Made by a program: the position numbers and the translations under genes. This document shows positions 36,562 to 43,668 of a DNA stretch of 64,000 nucleotides, piece after piece. Below the pieces are notes generated by a model, which saw only the letters and a list, made by a program, of their open reading frames with translations, was not told the DNA's origin and made no database searches. Position 1 is the first letter of the stretch, and each line of letters begins with the position of its first letter. This stretch comes from CADEDH01 sp039201605 (GTDB taxonomy: Bacteria; Actinomycetota; Acidimicrobiia; Acidimicrobiales; SZUA-35): contig JBCCRO010000016.1 of assembly GCA_039201605.1 (NCBI GenBank), positions 48,989 to 112,988 on the forward strand, in the 5' to 3' direction.

Positions 36562-37482
36562 CTACGCCTGGAGCGCCGAGCCGAGGGCGTCCCGGTAGGG
36601 CGTCATATCCATGTCGCGGTATCGGCGGCCGACGTCGGTGACGGTCTGCTCGTTCCAGTACGGGTCGCCGGGTCGAGGGAAGCCGAAGAGGTTGCGCTCC
36701 CGCACCGAGGCCCGAGCCAGGAACTCGTGCCACCGCTGTGTGGTCGCCTGGTTGGGCCAGGCCGCCTTGCCCGTCCAGCTCGGGCCCCGAACCTCGTAGT
36801 CGAGGAGAAGGGTGAACCGGGACCGGCCCTGCTCGGCGAAGGCCGAGGCCCGATGGAACACGTCGGTCCGATAGAAGAGCACGGTCCCCGCCGGCCCGAC
36901 GACCGGGATCTCCACGTCGGCCAGTTCGCCCATGGGCCGCATCGTCATCCGGTCGGGACGCTCGGGGTTGTCCCAGGCCACCAACGGCACGTGCTCGGTC
37001 TGGTCCAGGGGCACGATCATCGTGGGGGCGTCGGCCTCGGTCACGTCCGACAGCAGGGTGAAGGTGGTGACCTGGCGGCCGACGCCGTCGGCTCGCGGCA
37101 CGACCAGGGTGTGGTTGATGTAGTCGCGATGGTGGGCCTGGTCGTAGTCGCAGGCCCCGGCGTACTTGGCCCACAGCTCCACCTTGTACAACGACAGGTC
37201 GTCGCTGCCGAGGTAGCGCTCGACGGCGTCGACCACATCGGGGTGGAAGCACAGCCGACTCAGGTCCCAACCGGCGAAGGGAACATCGCGGCTGATCCCG
37301 GCGAAGGGACTCTCGGCCAGGTGACTCCAGGCGTCGGGATCGGCGAAATAGTCGTCGGGGTGTGGGTGGTGCTCCCATACGACCCGACGGGCGGCGGTCA
37401 CCTCCTCGTCGCTCAGCACCCCCTCGGCGATGGTGAAGCCCTGGGTGTCGATCTCGGCGATGGCGCTGTCGGGGATACGCAT
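36562..37482 (-). CDS. Phytanoyl-CoA dioxygenase-family protein
   Basis: A 306-aa Fe(II)/2-oxoglutarate dioxygenase. The iron triad is H118-R-D120 (AHHRDYINH) and H210 (DVFHRAS), with R near RSRFTLLLDYEV binding 2-oxoglutarate. The N-terminus TQGFTIAEGVLSDEEVTAAR is typical of PhyH proteins. Substrate unknown; many relatives hydroxylate small metabolites in secondary metabolism. The ATG at 37482 follows an AAGGAG ribosome-binding site. Confidence 0.8.
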   Translation of the reverse strand: MRIPDSAIAEIDTQGFTIAEGVLSDEEVTAARRVVWEHHPHPDDYFADPDAWSHLAESPFAGISRDVPFAGWDLSRLCFHPDVVDAVERYLGSDDLSLYKVELWAKYAGACDYDQAHHRDYINHTLVVPRADGVGRQVTTFTLLSDVTEADAPTMIVPLDQTEHVPLVAWDNPERPDRMTMRPMGELADVEIPVVGPAGTVLFYRTDVFHRASAFAEQGRSRFTLLLDYEVRGPSWTGKAAWPNQATTQRWHEFLARASVRERNLFGFPRPGDPYWNEQTVTDVGRRYRDMDMTPYRDALGSALQA

Positions 37483-37596
37483 GACGACGCTCCTTGTCGG
37501 CGGTTCCTCAGAGCGTGCCAAACGACCGGCGATGGCGCGCCAACTTTCAGGAACTTTTGGGCAACCGTGGACTACCTATTCGTACCGGTTCGGAAG

Positions 37597-37650
37597 CTGA
37601 CCCAGCTGACCCAGCTGACCCAGCTGACACAGTTGACACAGCTGACAGGG
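37597..37650. repeat. 9-bp tandem repeat, six units
   Basis: Six head-to-tail 9-mers: CTGACCCAG three times, then CTGACACAG, TTGACACAG and CTGACAGGG. The region 37483-37690, upstream of the PhyH gene, otherwise shows no gene. As DNA it offers repeated TGACNCAG half-sites; if translated on the + strand it would read Leu-Thr-Gln repeats, but no credible gene frame contains it. Confidence 0.8.
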
Positions 37651-37690
37651 CCGACGAAGAAGGCGACGACGAAGACAAGGTGGTCTACGC

Positions 37691-37771
37691 ATGCGACTGG
37701 CATCCCTGGCGCTGTTTCTGACGTTCATCGGCGGGTTGCTGTCGGTCTACGCCACCACGCCGACCCCCTGA
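37691..37771 (+). CDS. Possible 26-aa single-span membrane peptide
   Basis: MRLASLALFLTFIGGLLSVYATTPTP is, apart from one Arg at the N-terminus, a membrane-spanning or signal-like helix with a Thr/Pro tail. A good ribosome-binding site, AAGGTGG, lies 7 nt upstream of the ATG. It lies just past the 9-bp repeat array and ends 22 nt before the stop of the convergent phosphotransferase. It could be a real small protein or chance. Confidence 0.35.
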   Translation: MRLASLALFLTFIGGLLSVYATTPTP

Positions 37772-37793
37772 CCGCTGCGCCCGGGCCGCCACC

Positions 37794-38594
37794 TCAGGGC
37801 CCGACGTCCCACAGCAACCGGTAGTACCGGATGAGGTCCGGATCCGCGTCGACCCCGTAGGCGTCGAACAGCTCCCGCTCCCAACCGGGTCCGTAGTTCC
37901 AGGCCAGACTCCACGTGGCCACGGCCAGATCGGCCCACCGGTCCCCCACCCCCAACAGGCCGACATCGACGAGGGCGAGGAACGCCCCGTCGTCGTCGAG
38001 CAGGGTGTTGGGGGCGCAGGCGTCGCCGTGGCACACCACCGGATCGGGATCGGGGACCGTGGTCGTCAGCTCCTCCATCGCCTCGGCCGCCGTCGACTGC
38101 GGCTCGGGCCCGACCGGTCGATCGGCAGGCAGGGCACCGGTCGCCAGCCGCTGTCGGGCCACGGTCAGGCGCTCCTCGGTCGACCAGCTGTAAGGGCAGT
38201 CCTCGACGGGGGCGGCGTCGTGCAACCGCCGCAGGCCGTGGCCGATGGCGGCCACCGCCGGCGCCGGGTCCTCCTGCCATCGGGGATCGACGGCGGACGT
38301 CCCGTCGATCACCCGGGTGCACAGCCACGACGAGTCGCCGTCGCTCCCGGTCTCGAACGGCTCGGGTACGGGGATCCAGGCCGACGCCCAGCGCATCCGG
38401 GCCGCCTCGTCGGCCAGGTCGACCTCGGGGGCGGCGGCGTGCGGATGCCACTTGAGGTAGAAGCTCGGCGGATCGCCCACGGCGAAGGTCAACCCGCCGT
38501 AGTCGTTGCGCCAGACGCATGCCGCCGGTTCGTCGCCGACCAGATGGGCAACGGCGCCGGGGACCTCCACCGACTCGACCGGTCGCTTGGCCAT
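37794..38594 (-). CDS. Aminoglycoside 3'-phosphotransferase-like kinase
   Basis: A 266-aa APH-fold protein. CHGDACAPNTLL carries the catalytic Asp191 and Asn196, and LALVDVGLLGVGDRWADLAV carries the Mg-binding Asp210; this run closely parallels APH(3') enzymes (HGDACLPN, then DCGRLGVADRYQD). Lys48 (YLKWH) would bind ATP. The end (AYGVDADPDLIRYYRLLWDV) also matches. It may inactivate kanamycin-type drugs or phosphorylate another small molecule. No transposon is near, so it looks like an intrinsic chromosomal gene. It follows truA by 20 nt and is probably co-transcribed. Confidence 0.83.
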   Translation of the reverse strand: MAKRPVESVEVPGAVAHLVGDEPAACVWRNDYGGLTFAVGDPPSFYLKWHPHAAAPEVDLADEAARMRWASAWIPVPEPFETGSDGDSSWLCTRVIDGTSAVDPRWQEDPAPAVAAIGHGLRRLHDAAPVEDCPYSWSTEERLTVARQRLATGALPADRPVGPEPQSTAAEAMEELTTTVPDPDPVVCHGDACAPNTLLDDDGAFLALVDVGLLGVGDRWADLAVATWSLAWNYGPGWERELFDAYGVDADPDLIRYYRLLWDVGP

Positions 38595-38614
38595 CGACAC
38601 CGCCGCCCGATCCG

Positions 38615-39427
38615 CTACCGGTGGCCGCCGTCGAAGCCCGGGTCGACGGCGGACGGGTAGTCGACCTGCCACAGGCAGAGCCCGTGGGGCGGCGCCGGTT
38701 GGTAGGCGGCCGAGCGGTCACGGGCGGCCAGGGCCGTTGCCATGTCGTCGACCGTGCGCTTGCCCCGGCCGACGGCGACCAGAAAGCCGACGATGCTGCG
38801 GACCATCTGGTGGCAGAAGGCGGAGCCGTCGATGTCGAAGCGCAGCACGTCGGGCGGGTCGAGGCGCGACCAGTGCACCCGATCGACCCGGCGGACCAGC
38901 GACACCTCGGCCTCGCCGTCGGCCACCTTCGGGCGGCGGCAGAACGACGAGAAGTCGTGCTCGCCGACGACGGCGCCGGCAGCGGCGGCCATGGCGTCGA
39001 GGTCGAGGGGCTCGGGGACCCACCACGCGGTGCGGGCCAGGAACGGGTCGGGCACCGGGCGGTTGACGATGGTGTAGCGGTAGCGGCGCCCCACGGCCGA
39101 GAACCGGGCCGAAAAATCGTCGTCGACCACGTGGATCGAGCGGGCGACGATCTCGGGTCCGAAGGTGGCGTTGATGCTGCGGGCGAGCTTGGCCACATCG
39201 GTGGTGGCGGGCACGTCGGTCGACAGCACCTGGCCATTGGCGTGGACGCCGGCATCGGTCCGCCCCGACATCACCAGCTCGACGGGCCGACCGACGACCT
39301 TGGCCAGGAAGCCCTGGAGCTCCCCCACCACGGTGCGGACGCCCTCATTGGGGGCGAGACCACGAAAGCCCGTCCCGTCGTAGGCGATCACCAGCGCAAT
39401 CCGCTGTGAATCGACGTCCGACGACAC
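38615..39427 (-). CDS. truA: tRNA pseudouridine(38-40) synthase TruA
   Basis: A 270-aa enzyme. IALVIAYDGTGFRG at the start and SGRTDAGVHANGQV with the catalytic Asp58 are diagnostic; SFCHQMVRSIVGFLV in the C-terminal half is also conserved. It makes pseudouridine at positions 38-40 of the anticodon arm. It starts at GTG. Placed downstream of rplQ as in many bacteria, separated by a 64-nt spacer that contains a palindrome. Confidence 0.96.
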   Translation of the reverse strand: MSSDVDSQRIALVIAYDGTGFRGLAPNEGVRTVVGELQGFLAKVVGRPVELVMSGRTDAGVHANGQVLSTDVPATTDVAKLARSINATFGPEIVARSIHVVDDDFSARFSAVGRRYRYTIVNRPVPDPFLARTAWWVPEPLDLDAMAAAAGAVVGEHDFSSFCRRPKVADGEAEVSLVRRVDRVHWSRLDPPDVLRFDIDGSAFCHQMVRSIVGFLVAVGRGKRTVDDMATALAARDRSAAYQPAPPHGLCLWQVDYPSAVDPGFDGGHR

Positions 39428-39460
39428 GGGCTGTCGTTCCTCGCTTCGCTCGTCACCGAT

Positions 39461-39485
39461 CGGGTCTCGGCTCGGCCGAAACCCG
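39461..39485. repeat. TTTCGGC-type palindrome, truA-rplQ spacer
   Basis: CGGGTCTCGGC, a TCG loop and GCCGAAACCCG form an 11-bp inverted repeat with one mismatch. It is a degenerate copy of the palindrome in the rplQ-rpoA spacer. Confidence 0.6.
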
Positions 39486-39491
39486 CAGGCG

Positions 39492-39845
39492 CTATACGAG
39501 TTCGATGCGGGCCATCGGGGCGTTGTCGCCCTTGCGGGGGCCGAGCTTCAGCACCCGCGTGTAGCCGCCGGGGCGAGAGCTGTAGCGAGGACCGACCTCG
39601 TCGAACAACTTGGTGGTCATCTCCACATCGCCCAGGTACGCGAGCACCTGACGGAAGTTGTGGAGGCCGCCCTTCTTGGCCTTGGTGATCAGGCGCTCGG
39701 CCACAGGCCGCATGGCCTTGGCCTTGGCCTCGGTGGTGACGATGCCCTCGGCGGCGACGAGCGAAGCCACGAGGTTGGCCATCATCAGCTTCTGGTGTTG
39801 TGCGGACCCGCCGAAGCGGCGAGCCTTCCGGGGACGACCGGGCAT
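39492..39845 (-). CDS. rplQ: 50S ribosomal protein L17
   Basis: A 117-aa protein, standard length (MPGRPRKARRFGGSAQHQKL at the start, then TTEAKAKAMRPVAERLITKAK). It is the last gene of the alpha operon. The ending GDNAPMARIELV is typical of actinobacterial L17. Confidence 0.97.
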   Translation of the reverse strand: MPGRPRKARRFGGSAQHQKLMMANLVASLVAAEGIVTTEAKAKAMRPVAERLITKAKKGGLHNFRQVLAYLGDVEMTTKLFDEVGPRYSSRPGGYTRVLKLGPRKGDNAPMARIELV

Positions 39846-39885
39846 GGTTCTTCTCTTCCTACTTCTTCGTTGATCTTAGGCACCG

Positions 39886-39910
39886 CGGGTTTCGGCAAAG
39901 CCGAAACCCG
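39886..39910. repeat. TTTCGGC-type palindrome, rplQ-rpoA spacer
   Basis: CGGGTTTCGGC, an AAA loop and GCCGAAACCCG form a perfect 11-bp inverted repeat, the best copy of this family in the window. It stands in the 92-nt spacer between two co-directional, normally adjacent genes. Confidence 0.75.
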
Positions 39911-39937
39911 GTTAGTGAGGCCGCAGGCCGAACGGCG

Positions 39938-40876
39938 TTACCGGGCGCCGCGGAGCGTCAGGCCCCGCTCGTCCAGCTTGGCGATGACCTCATCGAGCGA
40001 CTTCTGACCGAAGTTGGTGATGGCCAGGAGGTCGTCGTCGGTCTTGGTGAGCAGCTCGCCGATGGTGTTGACCTGGGCCCGCTTGAGGCAGTTGCGGGGA
40101 CGCTCGGAGAGGTCGAGGTCCTCGATCGGCAGATCGAGATCGGGCGAGCCGGAGGCGGCGGCCGGAGCCTCGCCCAGGGTCAGGCCTTCGGGCTCCTCAC
40201 TCATCTCCTCCACCAGCTGGATCAGGGCCCGCAGCGTGGCGCCGGCCGAGGCCAGGGCGTCACGAGGGGTGATCGAGCCGTCGGTCTCGACGTCGAGGAC
40301 CAGGCGGTCGTAGTCGGTCGACATCTCGACACGGGTGGGCTCGACGGCCAGCGACACCCGACGGATCGGGCTGTAGATGGCATCGATCGGGATCACACCG
40401 ATGGTCGAGGTCTCGGTCGGGCGGACCGAGGACAGCCAGCCGCGGCCACGGCCGACGGTGAGGTCGACGGCGAGACGGCCCTTGTCGTCGAGGGTGGCGA
40501 GGAGGATGTCCGGGTTGAGGATCTCGACCTCGGGCGGGCAGGAGATGTCACCGGCGGTGACCGCACCCGGGCCCCTGGCGTCGAGACGCAGGACCACGTC
40601 CTCCTCCGACTCGGAGGTGACGACGACGTCCTTCAGGTTGAGGATGATGTCGGTGACGTCCTCGAGCACACCGGTGATGGTGTCGAACTCGTGGAGGGCG
40701 TCGTCGAAGCGGACAGAGGTGATGGCGGCACCGGGGACCGATGACAGGAGGGTCCGACGGAGCGAGTTGCCCAGGGTGTGGCCGAAGCCGTGCTCCAGGG
40801 GGCCGATGGCGAACGAACCGCGGTTGGTCGAACCGTCATCGAGCTGTTCAACTGTCGGGCGCTGAATAACCAGCAT
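39938..40876 (-). CDS. rpoA: RNA polymerase subunit alpha
   Basis: A 312-aa protein. The N-terminal dimerisation domain has FGHTLGNSLRRTLLSSVPG and the acidic VLEDVTDIILNLKD. A linker of about 20 Ala/Gly/Ser/Pro-rich residues leads to the C-terminal domain with DLSERPRNCLKRAQVNTIGE then GQKSLDEV, which contacts UP elements and activators. The ATG at 40876 matches the family start (MLVIQRPTVEQ). Confidence 0.98.
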   Translation of the reverse strand: MLVIQRPTVEQLDDGSTNRGSFAIGPLEHGFGHTLGNSLRRTLLSSVPGAAITSVRFDDALHEFDTITGVLEDVTDIILNLKDVVVTSESEEDVVLRLDARGPGAVTAGDISCPPEVEILNPDILLATLDDKGRLAVDLTVGRGRGWLSSVRPTETSTIGVIPIDAIYSPIRRVSLAVEPTRVEMSTDYDRLVLDVETDGSITPRDALASAGATLRALIQLVEEMSEEPEGLTLGEAPAAASGSPDLDLPIEDLDLSERPRNCLKRAQVNTIGELLTKTDDDLLAITNFGQKSLDEVIAKLDERGLTLRGAR

Positions 40877-40902
40877 GGGCGTTCCTCGTGATCTGGTGGC
40901 GG

Positions 40903-40946
40903 GCAACGCCTTCGGCGTTGCGTCAGGTTCGCCCTCGGCGAACCTG
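40903..40946. repeat. Twin palindromes, rpoA-rpsD spacer
   Basis: Two adjacent hairpins: GCAACGCC-TTC-GGCGTTGC (40903-40921) and CAGGTTCGCC-CTC-GGCGAACCTG (40924-40946). Both have perfect stems and 3-nt loops. The first loop, TTC flanked by CC/GG, resembles a stable UUCG-type tetraloop context. Confidence 0.75.
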
Positions 40947-40965
40947 CGACTCGGTTGACTGTTTA

Positions 40966-41586
40966 CTACTTGGAGTAGAGCTCGACGATGAGCTGCTCGC
41001 GGATCGGCACGTCGATCTGCTCGCGGATGGGCTCGGAGTAGACCTTCACCTTGAAGTTGCCGTCCTCGCGCTCCAGCCAGGCCGGCGGGGTGCGGTCGAG
41101 CACATCGGAGTTCCACTGCACGATCGGATTGGTGCGGGTCTTTTCCTTGATCTCGACGACGTCGTCCTTGCGAACCCGGTACGACGGCACGTTGACCCGC
41201 TTGCCGTTGACCAGCACGTGACCGTGCGAGACGAACTGGCGGGCCTGGGGCCGGGTCGAGGCCCAGCCGGTGCGGTAGATCACGTTGTCGAGACGCAGCT
41301 CGAGCGAGGTGAGCATGTTCTCGCCCGTCACGCCCTTTTTGCGGGAGGCCTCGTCGTAGACCTTGCGGAACTGCCGCTCGGTCAGGCCGTAGGTGAAGCG
41401 GGCCTTCTGCTTCTCCTGGAGCTGGAACAGGTACTCGGTGTTGTTGTTGCCACGGCGACGAGTGCGGCCGTGGATCCCGGGGGGATACGGACGCTTCTCC
41501 AGAGCGATGGTCTCGCCCCGGGTACCGAAGATGTTGGTGCCGAGACGGCGGGAGACGCGGGCCCGGGGGCCGGTGTATCGAGACAT
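40966..41586 (-). CDS. rpsD: 30S ribosomal protein S4
   Basis: A 206-aa protein, normal length. The S4 RNA-binding domain includes ASTRPQARQFVSHGHVLVNG. It lacks the four-cysteine zinc site, so it is the zinc-free type (the start reads MSRYTGPRARVSRRLGTNIF). It initiates 30S assembly and may autoregulate the alpha operon. Confidence 0.97.
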   Translation of the reverse strand: MSRYTGPRARVSRRLGTNIFGTRGETIALEKRPYPPGIHGRTRRRGNNNTEYLFQLQEKQKARFTYGLTERQFRKVYDEASRKKGVTGENMLTSLELRLDNVIYRTGWASTRPQARQFVSHGHVLVNGKRVNVPSYRVRKDDVVEIKEKTRTNPIVQWNSDVLDRTPPAWLEREDGNFKVKVYSEPIREQIDVPIREQLIVELYSK

Positions 41587-41601
41587 GGTTCAGGCTCTCC
41601 G

Positions 41602-42000
41602 TTAGACGCGCCGACGCTTGGGCGGGCGGCAACCGTTGTGGGGCACCGGCGTCACGTCCTTGATGCCGGTGACCTCGATGCCGGTGTTCTGGATTGAGCG
41701 GATGGCGGTCTCACGGCCGGAGCCGGGACCCTTCACCTGCACGTCGACCTTGCGGACGCCGTGCTCCATGGCCCGACGAGCGGCGACCTCGGCCGCCTGC
41801 TGGGCGGCGTAGGGGGTCGACTTGCGGGAGCCCTTGAAGCCGACGTTGCCGGCGGAGGCCCATGACAACACGTTGCCCTCCTGATCGGAGATGGCGATGA
41901 TCGTGTTGTTGAAGCTCGACTTGATGTGCGCAACGCCGTGGGTGACGTTCTTGCGCTCCTTGCGACGAGGCCGACGGCCTCCGCTGCTGGGCTTGGCCAT
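41602..42000 (-). CDS. rpsK: 30S ribosomal protein S11
   Basis: A 132-aa protein (HIKSSFNNTIIAISDQEGNV, GSRKSTPYAAQQAAE, ending PHNGCRPPKRRRV). Part of the 30S platform near the mRNA exit. It starts 2 nt after rpsM ends. Confidence 0.98.
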   Translation of the reverse strand: MAKPSSGGRRPRRKERKNVTHGVAHIKSSFNNTIIAISDQEGNVLSWASAGNVGFKGSRKSTPYAAQQAAEVAARRAMEHGVRKVDVQVKGPGSGRETAIRSIQNTGIEVTGIKDVTPVPHNGCRPPKRRRV

Positions 42001-42002
42001 GG

Positions 42003-42380
42003 CTACTTGGTGACTTTCTTCTTACCGGCGACGGTCTTCTTGGGGCCCTTGCGGGTCCGGGCATTGGTCTGGGTGCGCTGGCCCCGGACGGGCAGGCCCT
42101 TGCGGTGGCGGATGCCGGCGTGGCAGCCGATCTCCATCTTGCGCTTGATGTCCTGCGACACCTCACGACGGAGGTCACCCTCGGTCTTGAGGTTGGAATC
42201 GATCCAGGCCCGGATGCGGACGATCTCGTCGTCGGTCAGATCCTTGACCCGGGTGTTGCCGTCGACGCCGGTGGCTTCGGCGATCGTCTTCGCCGTCGAC
42301 GAGCCGACGCCGAAGACGTAGGTCAGTGAGATTTCGAGTCGCTTGTCGCGCGGGATGTCGACACCTGCGATGCGAGCCAT
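42003..42380 (-). CDS. rpsM: 30S ribosomal protein S13
   Basis: A 125-aa protein starting MARIAGVDIPRDKRLEISLT, with the usual basic tail (RGQRTQTNARTRKGPKKTVA). It contacts the P-site tRNA and 23S RNA. An in-frame start 12 codons upstream lies inside rpmJ and is not used. It follows rpmJ by one base. Confidence 0.97.
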   Translation of the reverse strand: MARIAGVDIPRDKRLEISLTYVFGVGSSTAKTIAEATGVDGNTRVKDLTDDEIVRIRAWIDSNLKTEGDLRREVSQDIKRKMEIGCHAGIRHRKGLPVRGQRTQTNARTRKGPKKTVAGKKKVTK

Positions 42381-42381
42381 G

Positions 42382-42495
42382 TCAGCCTTGCCTCTGCTTG
42401 CATCGAGGGTTCTCACAGATGACCCGGACCGTCCTCTTACGACGGATCACCTTGCACTTGTCACACATCGGTTTGACGCTGGCGCGTACCTTCAT
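42382..42495 (-). CDS. rpmJ: 50S ribosomal protein L36
   Basis: A 37-aa protein: MKVRASVKPMCDKCKVIRRK, ending CENPRCKQRQG. The zinc ribbon is C11, C14, C27 and C32. In most L36 proteins the fourth ligand is His (CxxxxH); here it is Cys, giving a four-cysteine site. Confidence 0.95.
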   Translation of the reverse strand: MKVRASVKPMCDKCKVIRRKRTVRVICENPRCKQRQG

Positions 42496-42523
42496 CGGGC
42501 CGATCCTTCCTGAGACATTGAAT

Positions 42524-42543
42524 GGACGCAGGTCCCTGCGTCC
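42524..42543. repeat. Inverted repeat in rpmJ-infA spacer
   Basis: GGACGCAGG and CCTGCGTCC form a perfect 9-bp stem with a 2-nt centre, in the 185-nt spacer between infA and rpmJ. The rest of the spacer shows nothing recognisable. It may attenuate or process the transcript ahead of the alpha operon. Confidence 0.5.
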
Positions 42544-42680
42544 GGGGCCAGGGGATGGACGCTGCCGTAGCGGCGGACATCCACCTGGGATTATCGGGTT
42601 GAGTGGTCGGCGGTCGCAGTGGTGCGATTGCCGATCCTGTCGTCGACCGACCACCGGGGCGGTGTCGACGTCGAGGTGAC

Positions 42681-42905
42681 CTACTTGTAGCGGTAGGTGA
42701 TGCGTCCTCGGGTCAAGTCATACGGGGTGAGCTCGACCTGGACGCGATCACCGGGGAGGATGCGGATGTAGTGGCGCCGCATCTTTCCGGAGATGTGCCC
42801 GAGAACCGAATGACCGTTCTCGAGCTCCACCTTGAACATCGCGTTCGGCAGTGACTCGACTACGGTGCCCTCGAGCACGATCGCATCTTCTTTATGCTTT
42901 GGCAG
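42681..42905 (-). CDS. infA: Translation initiation factor IF-1, probable CTG start
   Basis: A 74-aa OB-fold protein (LEGTVVESLPNAMFKVELEN, HISGKMRRHYIRILPGD, ending RGRITYRYK). The first ATG or GTG in frame (GTG at 42878) would remove the conserved N-terminal residues that align with AKEDNIE of E. coli IF-1. Nine codons upstream, CTG at 42905 restores them (LPKHKEDAIVLEGT) and is placed 6 nt after a perfect GGAGG (42916-42912). The rare CTG start is therefore preferred. An ATT two codons further upstream touches the GGAGG and is too close. Confidence 0.9.
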   Translation of the reverse strand: MPKHKEDAIVLEGTVVESLPNAMFKVELENGHSVLGHISGKMRRHYIRILPGDRVQVELTPYDLTRGRITYRYK

Positions 42906-43019
42906 GACAATCCTCCAGAGAAGGGTTACTTCGACGGTTCCGTTCCGCTTCGGGAGCGCACAAGAACCAACGTTCTAGCCTAGGCCTGGTCGCAACCAGG
43001 TCCAACTTGTGGTAGGGGG

Positions 43020-43616
43020 CTAGAGGCCGGGTTTGGCCTCGCCACCTCCCGCAAGAGCGTTGTCGACGGCGTCGAAGAGCCTCTTCGACACGTCGGCCTC
43101 GGCGCCGAGGCCGTCGACGGTGATGAGCAGACCCTGGCGATCGAACCAGTCGAGCACCGGGCGGGTCTCCTTTTCGTACAGTTCGAGCCGCTGGGCGATC
43201 GCCTCGTCGGTGTCGTCCTCGCGGGCTCGGGCCTTCATGCGGGCCGTCACCTCCTCGAGGGGGACGTCGAGGTTGATCACGCCGTGGAGCCGCTGGTCGC
43301 CCAGGGCGTTGATCAGGCCCTCGGCCTGATCGGTGGTACGGGGGAAGCCATCGAGGACGAACCCGCCCTGGAGGGCATCGTCGGCGGCGATGCGGTTGCG
43401 CACCATGGGGATCATGATGTCGTCACCGACCAGGCCGCCCTCCTGCATGATCCGTTCGGCGGCCTGACCGAGCTCGGTCTGGGCGGCGCGCTCGGCCCGG
43501 AGGATGTCGCCGGTGCTGATGTGGACCACGCCGTAGCGGGCGACGAGTTCGATGCACTGGGTGCCCTTGCCGGCGCCCTGGCGACCGAAGATCACCAGTC
43601 GGATTGGCTGTCCCAT
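43020..43616 (-). CDS. adk: Adenylate kinase
   Basis: A 198-aa short-form enzyme: P-loop GRQGAGKGT (11-19), GFVLDGFPRTTDQAE, and a short lid instead of the zinc-binding long lid. It interconverts ATP + AMP and 2 ADP. It follows secY as usual, but the map gene (methionine aminopeptidase) that normally sits between adk and infA is missing; the 114-nt spacer to infA is gene-free. Confidence 0.97.
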   Translation of the reverse strand: MGQPIRLVIFGRQGAGKGTQCIELVARYGVVHISTGDILRAERAAQTELGQAAERIMQEGGLVGDDIMIPMVRNRIAADDALQGGFVLDGFPRTTDQAEGLINALGDQRLHGVINLDVPLEEVTARMKARAREDDTDEAIAQRLELYEKETRPVLDWFDRQGLLITVDGLGAEADVSKRLFDAVDNALAGGGEAKPGL

Positions 43617-43668
43617 GGGGGTGTACCTCCCGGGTCCGTCGTTGGGGACGGGTTGGTTGCGGCGATGA

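Noticed and set aside
37597..37650. 9-bp repeats as a CRISPR array
   Set aside because: Units are contiguous with no spacers and are far too short; no cas genes are present.
37794..38594. APH gene as a recently acquired resistance cassette
   Set aside because: No transposase, integron or compositional change is seen, and it abuts truA in a stable housekeeping context.
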